This document shows, piece by piece, positions 5,779 to 10,070 of a stretch of DNA of 10,070 bases. Both the position numbers and the translations under genes were made by a program. This DNA comes from Candidatus Dormiibacter sp. (lineage in GTDB: Bacteria; Chloroflexota; Dormibacteria; UBA8260). The notes beneath the pieces are model-generated. The model was not told where the DNA came from and searched no databases. It saw nothing but the letters and a program-made list of their open reading frames with translations. Numbering within the stretch: position 1 is the stretch's first letter; each line of letters starts with the position of its first letter. Location: NCBI GenBank assembly GCA_025450495.1, contig JANWHI010000150.1, positions 1 to 10,070 of the forward strand. Reading direction: 5' to 3'.

Positions 5779-7749
5779 GTGAAGGCAAGCGGCACCCCCA
5801 CGACGTCGTCCTTCGCCTGGACGCCAACCTCCGGACAGGTGCAGAGCAGCCGGCTCCGGTCGTTCATGACCCAGCTCGGGGTCGACACGGTCGAAGATCT
5901 CAACGACCTGGCTCGACGCGACCCGGAGCATTTCTGGGCCGCGACCATCGACGACATCGGCATCGGCTGGCGCCAGCGACCCAACCGGATGCGCGACATA
6001 TCCGAGGGCCTGCCGTTCACCCGGTGGTGGACCGGGGGACGGCTCAACCTCGCCACCAACGCGGTGGATCGCTGGGCGGAGGCGACACCCGGGCGCGAGG
6101 CTGTCGCCTGGGAGGGCGACGACGGCGCCGTGCGCAGCTGGACCTATCTCGAGCTCGCCGCGCAGACCGCTCGATGCGCGAATGCGCTGCGTGACCTCGG
6201 GGTGGGCCGCGGCGACGTGGTCGGCCTCTGCCTGCCGATGATCCCCGAGACGGTCGCCACCTTCCTGGCGTGCTCGACGGTTGGCGCCATCGTGGCGCCG
6301 CTGTTCAGTGGCTACGGCGCCGGGGCGATCGTTGCCCGACTGCGGGACTGCGAGGCCAAGGTCCTCGTCGTCGCCGATGGCTTCCCGCGCAGGGGGTCAC
6401 CGGTGCCGATGAAGCGCATCGCCGACGAGGTCGCCGATCAGACACCGTCGTTGCAACACGTGATCGTGGTTCGCAGGCTCGGCAACCTCGATGTCGCCAT
6501 GCAACGCCCGCGCGACGTCTGGTACGACGAGGTGACGGCCGCACAGCCGCCGGCTGCAGAGACGCACGACAGCGACGCCGACGATCCCTTCATGCTGATC
6601 TACACCAGTGGAACCACGGGCCGCCCCAAGGGCACCGTCCACGTGCAGGGCGGATTCCCCGTCAAGTCGACCCAGGACATGGCGCACTGCTTCGACGTCG
6701 GTCCTGCGGACCGCCTCCTGTGGTTCACCGACATCGGCTGGATGATGGGACCGTGGGCGATCTGTGGCGCACTCACCATCGGGGCGACGCTGGTGCTCTT
6801 CGAGGGGGTGCCCGACCATCCGTGGCCGGGTCGCCTCTGGTCGGTGGTCGAGCGCCATGGAGTCACTGTCCTCGGTGTCGCGCCCACCGTGGTGCGCGCG
6901 CTGATGCGCCATGGTGACGAGCCCGTCGGCGCGCACGACCTGTCATCCCTGCGCGTCCTCGGCTCCAGCGGTGAGCCCTGGAACGTCGACCCCTGGCTGT
7001 GGTTCCTCGAGAAGGTGGGCCAGGGTCGCTGCCCGATCATCAACTACAGCGGGGGCACCGAGGTGAGCGGCGGCATCCTCGGGGGCAACATGCTGACGCC
7101 GCTCAACCCGTGCGCTTTCGCGGGGCCATGCCCGGGCATGGACGCCGACGTTCTTGACGACAATGGCAACAGCGTGCGTGGCCAGGTTGGCGAGCTGGTG
7201 GTGCGGTCGCCGTGGCCGGGGATGACCAGGGGCTTCTGGCACGACCGCGAGCGCTACCTGGAAACCTACTGGTCGCGCTGGCCGGACATCTGGGTCCACG
7301 GCGACTGGGCGGAGATCGCCGACGACGGCCTCTGGTACATCCGCGGCCGCAGCGACGACACCATCAAGGTGGCCGGCAAAAGGCTCGGGCCGGCCGAGGT
7401 CGAATCGGCGCTGGTCGCCCACCCCGCGGTGGCCGAGGCCGCCGCCATCGGCGTACCGGATGCTGTCAAGGGCGAGGCGCTGTTGTGCTTCGTCGTCCTG
7501 CAGTCCGGCATCGCGGACACCCAGGCGTTGCGTGGCGAGCTCTCCGACTGCGTGACCGCGGAGTTGGGCAAGGCGCTGAAGCCCAGTGCGGTGCTGGCCG
7601 TGTCGGAGCTGCCCAAGACACGCAACGCCAAGGTGCTTCGCCGCATCGTGCGCGCTGTGTATCTCGGCGGCGATCCCGGTGACACGTCGTCCCTGGAGAA
7701 CCACACCGCGCTGGCTGCGATCGAATCGGTGCGCGCGACCGCCCGCTGA
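5779..7749 (+). CDS. Acetyl-CoA-synthetase-like AMP-forming acyl-CoA ligase
   Basis: A 656-aa cytosolic enzyme of the ANL superfamily: acyl acid plus ATP plus CoA gives acyl-CoA, AMP and PPi. It has an acetyl-CoA synthetase type N-terminal extension, then the AMP-binding P-loop TSGTTGRPKG (276-285), GEPWN (398-402), YSGGTE (423-428), GDWAEI (508-513) and the C-terminal hinge GRSDDTIKVAGKR. The catalytic lysine is K618 in PKTRNAKVLRR; lysine acetylation controls this position in many relatives. Length matches acetyl-CoA synthetases (about 650). The YSGGTE motif replaces the WWQTE-type motif of true Acs and recalls plant AAE17/18-like and other Acs-related ligases, so the acid substrate (acetate, propionate or another short acid) is open. 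GTG 5779 is preferred over an in-frame ATG at 5680 because of the adjacent -10/AAGG signal and because the protein's conserved N-terminus starts after it. Confidence 0.88.
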   Translation: MKASGTPTTSSFAWTPTSGQVQSSRLRSFMTQLGVDTVEDLNDLARRDPEHFWAATIDDIGIGWRQRPNRMRDISEGLPFTRWWTGGRLNLATNAVDRWAEATPGREAVAWEGDDGAVRSWTYLELAAQTARCANALRDLGVGRGDVVGLCLPMIPETVATFLACSTVGAIVAPLFSGYGAGAIVARLRDCEAKVLVVADGFPRRGSPVPMKRIADEVADQTPSLQHVIVVRRLGNLDVAMQRPRDVWYDEVTAAQPPAAETHDSDADDPFMLIYTSGTTGRPKGTVHVQGGFPVKSTQDMAHCFDVGPADRLLWFTDIGWMMGPWAICGALTIGATLVLFEGVPDHPWPGRLWSVVERHGVTVLGVAPTVVRALMRHGDEPVGAHDLSSLRVLGSSGEPWNVDPWLWFLEKVGQGRCPIINYSGGTEVSGGILGGNMLTPLNPCAFAGPCPGMDADVLDDNGNSVRGQVGELVVRSPWPGMTRGFWHDRERYLETYWSRWPDIWVHGDWAEIADDGLWYIRGRSDDTIKVAGKRLGPAEVESALVAHPAVAEAAAIGVPDAVKGEALLCFVVLQSGIADTQALRGELSDCVTAELGKALKPSAVLAVSELPKTRNAKVLRRIVRAVYLGGDPGDTSSLENHTALAAIESVRATAR

Positions 7750-7873
7750 CGTACGGCCACCGGACAAAGCGACTCCATGCGCGCCAGACACGGCGCACTT
7801 TCCCAACGGGTGCCGTGAGTGGTGGCAGGATCGGCGGCTTTCTCCACGTCGCCGGCATCGCCAGCGGCTTCAC

Positions 7874-7877
7874 GAGG
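7874..7877 (+). promoter_or_regulatory. Shine-Dalgarno deciding the S53 peptidase start
   Basis: GAGG (within ACGAGG) nine bases before ATG 7887 favours that codon over GTG 7815. The remainder of the 7750-7886 gap shows no clear promoter hexamer and no convincing terminator for the upstream ligase gene; a lone GGACAA at 7762-7767 matches one half-site type of the array at 295-330. Confidence 0.45.
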
Positions 7878-7886
7878 TTCGTTGCC

Positions 7887-9560
7887 ATGGGCGCAACCGT
7901 CCGTCTCGCCGGCAGTGCACGGCTCCACCCGACCGACGCCACCATTGTCACAACACGCCCGCTCACCGCCGGCGAGCTTGCCGCGCCCGCGGCGATGACC
8001 CTGCACCTCCGTGAGAATCCGCGCATCGAGAGCGTGGGCGTCCGGCTGGCGCGTCAGCAGGCCACGCCGGTGCAGCTGCGTCGCTACATCGGTGCCGGCG
8101 AGCTCACCGAAGTTCATGGCGCGCACTCCGATGACGTCGCCGCGGTGAGCAGGTGGGCCGCCGCCGCCGGGCTGCGCGTTCGCCGCCTCGATCGCGCCAC
8201 CAACACGCTCGATGTCAGCGGCTCGGTCGGGGCGCTGGCGCGCGCCTTCTCAGTCAGCGTCGAGCGCTGGGTCGAGCGCGAGATACGCACCGGCACAGTC
8301 CGCGTCTACCGCGACCACCGTGAGGAGTTGAGCGTGCCCCGCGAGCTGGATGGGATCGTGAAGTCCGCTCTCGGCCTGAGCAGCCGGCCGGTCGCCCGCC
8401 CACGGCTGGAGGTGCTGCCGCGGGGCGTGGCGGCGCCGTACAGCTACACGCCGGAGCAGCTTGCGGAGATCTACGATTTCCCGGTGCTGCGCGACGGCGG
8501 TGCGAACACGCGGATCCTCGTTGGCATTGCCGAGCTCGGCGGTGCGGTGCATCGAGCCGACCTGGCCGCGTTCACCGCCGTCAACCCGAGGCTGCGCATC
8601 ATCGAAGAGGCGGTGCAGGGTTGGGGACCACTGTCCGACCCCTTCGGTCCCGACACCGAGGTGGCGCTCGACTGGCAGGTGATTGCCGGGGTGCTGGCGC
8701 GTTGCGCACCGCACGCCGACGTGCAGATCGTCATCAAGTACGGGCCCAACACCGACCGCGGGTTCACTAACCTCGAGGCTGCGTTTGCCACCGACGGTCG
8801 CGACTACGCCGCCGTGTCGACCAGCTGGGGCGCACCCGAAGACCGCTGGACACCCGCCGCGATGGACGCGATGGACCGCGCCTTTCAGCTCGGTGCCGTT
8901 CGCGGCATGGTTCACAGTGTCGCGGCCGGTGACAACGGCTCCACCGACGCGCGCCAGGACGGACGCCAGCACGCCGACCACCCGGCCTCGGCGCCGAATG
9001 CGGTCGGCTGCGGCGGCACGCGACTGTTCGCCGATGGTGGCCAGCGCATCCACGAGGAGGCCTGGAACGAGCTGCGCGTTGGTCAGGGAGCCACCGGTGG
9101 AGGAGTCAGCGCCCATTTCGCGACCCCCCGGTATCAACTGGCCGCGGGCATCCGTCCGGTTGGCGTCGACAGCGGAGTCGCCGGGCGTGGGGTGCCCGAT
9201 GTCGCCGGCAACGCGGATCCGCTCACGGGGTACGTCATCCATCATCGCGGCGTCGACACGGTGGTCGGCGGGACCTCTGCTGTGGCGCCGCTCTGGACCG
9301 CGCTCTTCGCCCTGATCTCGGCGTCGAACGATCATCGCTTGGGCAACGTTCTCCCGGACCTGTACGCAGCCAGGGACAGGGCGTTCACGGACATCAGCAC
9401 TGGCGACAACGGCGCCTACCCGGCGCACCTCGGCTGGGACGCGGCGACGGGTCTCGGGGTCCCGTTGGGACGCGCCCTCGGAGCCAGGCTCTCGTTGCCG
9501 GCGTTGCAGCGCGTGCGCGCCACCCACCATCGCGTGCCGGCGGGCCACGAGTTGGCCTGA
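7887..9560 (+). CDS. S53 family serine-carboxyl peptidase (kumamolisin/sedolisin-like) proenzyme
   Basis: A 557-aa endopeptidase proenzyme. The pro-kumamolisin activation domain covers about 1-165 and ends near SALGLSSRP; the catalytic domain starts near YSYTPEQL (185 onward). The catalytic set is intact: E258 and D262 in TEVALDW, oxyanion D349 in AAGDNGSTD, and nucleophile S464 in GGTSAVAPLW. The SxSWGAPED motif is also present. The calcium site is recognisable from D502-I503 and the following GDNGAYPAHLGWDAATGLG. I chose ATG 7887 because GAGG lies nine bases upstream and VRLAGSARLHP fits the usual start of the pro-domain; GTG 7815 is an in-frame alternative adding 24 residues, with no good ribosome site. 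Neither start gives an obvious signal peptide. Such enzymes typically self-activate at acidic pH. It has its own 137-base upstream gap and no evident link to its neighbours. Confidence 0.93.
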   Translation: MGATVRLAGSARLHPTDATIVTTRPLTAGELAAPAAMTLHLRENPRIESVGVRLARQQATPVQLRRYIGAGELTEVHGAHSDDVAAVSRWAAAAGLRVRRLDRATNTLDVSGSVGALARAFSVSVERWVEREIRTGTVRVYRDHREELSVPRELDGIVKSALGLSSRPVARPRLEVLPRGVAAPYSYTPEQLAEIYDFPVLRDGGANTRILVGIAELGGAVHRADLAAFTAVNPRLRIIEEAVQGWGPLSDPFGPDTEVALDWQVIAGVLARCAPHADVQIVIKYGPNTDRGFTNLEAAFATDGRDYAAVSTSWGAPEDRWTPAAMDAMDRAFQLGAVRGMVHSVAAGDNGSTDARQDGRQHADHPASAPNAVGCGGTRLFADGGQRIHEEAWNELRVGQGATGGGVSAHFATPRYQLAAGIRPVGVDSGVAGRGVPDVAGNADPLTGYVIHHRGVDTVVGGTSAVAPLWTALFALISASNDHRLGNVLPDLYAARDRAFTDISTGDNGAYPAHLGWDAATGLGVPLGRALGARLSLPALQRVRATHHRVPAGHELA

Positions 9561-9579
9561 CGCGGCTGGCGGATCCGCG
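9561..9579 (+). terminator. Small GC hairpin directly after the S53 peptidase
   Basis: CGCGG (9561-9565) pairs with CCGCG (9575-9579) across nine bases, starting immediately after the stop codon. An alternative fold uses the 10-base palindrome GCGGATCCGC at 9569-9578. There is no T-run. It may weakly terminate the peptidase transcript before the promoter of the next gene; it could equally be chance in GC-rich DNA. Confidence 0.25.
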
Positions 9580-9584
9580 CCCAC

Positions 9585-9621
9585 TGGTAGTCTGGGATCG
9601 TGGACGACGGCCAGACATCCA
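9585..9621. repeat. Imperfect inverted repeat spanning promoter and start of the lipoate-ligase-like gene
   Basis: The arms 9585-9595 (TGGTAGTCTGG) and 9611-9621 (CCAGACATCCA) match at 9 of 11 positions as an inverted repeat separated by 15 bases. The left arm contains the -10 hexamer; the right arm is in codons 4-8. A dimeric regulator bound here would cover the promoter. Regulatory function is inferred from position only. Confidence 0.3.
9588..9593 (+). promoter_or_regulatory. Extended -10 for a leaderless lipoate-ligase-like transcript
   Basis: TAGTCT is preceded by TGG at 9585-9587, giving an extended -10 (TGNTANNNT). Six bases separate it from GTG 9600, so transcription would begin at about the first base of the start codon. 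No good Shine-Dalgarno precedes this GTG, which is consistent with a leaderless mRNA. Confidence 0.45.
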
Positions 9622-10070
9622 CCATCGCAACGCCGCCGCGCGACAGCGTGGCAGCACACGTCAGGGTGGCGGAGGTCTCCGCTGAGCGATACGTCGAGGA
9701 TCCTCCTGAGATCCCATGGCACATCACGCCGGTCGCCGGGGACATCGCGGTACAGCTGCGCACGACAGTGCGGCGCGTGGCTATCGGCGCGGGACTGGCC
9801 AGGAACAGCGAGCTGATGGAGCGCGTCCGCGAGCTCGAGGGTGTGCCCGCGGTCGTCACCAGTCCGGCCGGGGGTACGTTCATCGTCGGCGGTGACGCGT
9901 GGCTGGGCCTCTGCGCAATCGGTGTCCCATCGCCGGGTCAACCGTTGCCACTTGACTGGATGGTTCGTTCGCTGCACCACTGGTTCGATACCGCTCTCGC
10001 TCCGCTGGGTGTCAGCACGGAGGTCGGCCGGGTCGAGGGCGCATGGTGTCCCGGCTTCAGCGACATCGCC
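9600..10070 (+). CDS. Divergent lipoate-protein ligase / octanoyltransferase-like protein, 3' end missing
   Basis: The first 157 codons are visible; the frame runs off the right edge. The C-terminal part resembles the LplA/LipM/LipL (BPL_LplA_LipB) fold: a helix-like stretch WMVRSLHHWFDTALAPLGV (120-138) is followed by GRVEGAWCPGFSDIA (143-157), the family's 'xGxxCPGxxD' segment that normally leads into the GRK(I/L)xGxxQRR lysine motif just beyond the edge. SPAGGTFIVGG (88-98) sits where the family's R-x-x-GG strand is expected, but without the usual arginine. C150 corresponds to the cysteine in that CPG segment and may be catalytic as in LipM/LipL-type enzymes; this is inference. Such enzymes attach octanoyl or lipoyl groups to lysines of 2-oxoacid dehydrogenase E2 or GcvH proteins. 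GTG 9600 is supported by the leaderless-type -10. The N-terminal 45 residues are not recognisable. Confidence 0.65.
   Translation, partial: MDDGQTSTIATPPRDSVAAHVRVAEVSAERYVEDPPEIPWHITPVAGDIAVQLRTTVRRVAIGAGLARNSELMERVRELEGVPAVVTSPAGGTFIVGGDAWLGLCAIGVPSPGQPLPLDWMVRSLHHWFDTALAPLGVSTEVGRVEGAWCPGFSDIA

Noticed and set aside
4592..5782. 396-codon plus-strand frame overlapping ATPase, M23 and the following gap
   Set aside because: Arg/Gly/Pro-rich shadow frame; the other plus-strand frames carry intact Walker B and M23 motifs.
8250..9980. 576-codon minus-strand open frame
   Set aside because: Antisense to the S53 catalytic domain and the lipoate-ligase-like gene, both of which have clear family motifs on the plus strand.

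Overview
This is a GC-rich (roughly 70% by eye) bacterial chromosomal window, densely coded, with strong G/C at third codon positions and many GTG starts. Codon use, GTG starts, apparently leaderless promoters (TANNNT 6-7 bases before GTG), a PrgI/VirB4-type secretion ATPase and a kumamolisin-like S53 peptidase point to a high-GC member of the Actinomycetota / Chloroflexota / Dormibacterota side of the tree. That placement is inference; the window holds no rRNA or marker gene.

Left part (1-5618): a type IV secretion-like cassette. A small membrane protein gene runs leftward off the edge (1-233, minus). After a short divergent control region come a probable 63-aa small gene (347-538), a VirB6/TrbL-like polytopic membrane protein (622-2259), a VirB4-type ATPase with a PrgI-like two-helix membrane domain fused at its N-terminus (2256-4889), and a membrane-anchored M23/LytM peptidoglycan endopeptidase (4899-5618). 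The last three are tightly packed (4-base overlap, then a 9-base gap) and look like one transcription unit. Together they supply a channel, a motor with its inner-membrane partner, and a wall-opening enzyme. No relaxase, coupling ATPase, integrase or att site is visible, so conjugation cannot be claimed. The divergent control region carries a perfectly symmetric array of four GGACA/TGTCC half-sites (295-330), the most striking unexplained signal here.

Right part (5619-10070): three separately promoted, metabolic or degradative genes on the plus strand. They are an acetyl-CoA-synthetase-like AMP-forming acyl-CoA ligase (5779-7749), a complete S53 sedolisin/kumamolisin-like proenzyme without an obvious signal peptide (7887-9560), and the first 157 codons of a divergent lipoate-protein-ligase-like protein running off the right edge (9600-10070). 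The ligase and lipoate-ligase genes each have a -10-like hexamer placed so that transcription would start at or next to the GTG. No tRNA, rRNA, CRISPR array or insertion sequence was found. If the small gene at 347-538 is real, no gene-free stretch exceeds 300 bases.
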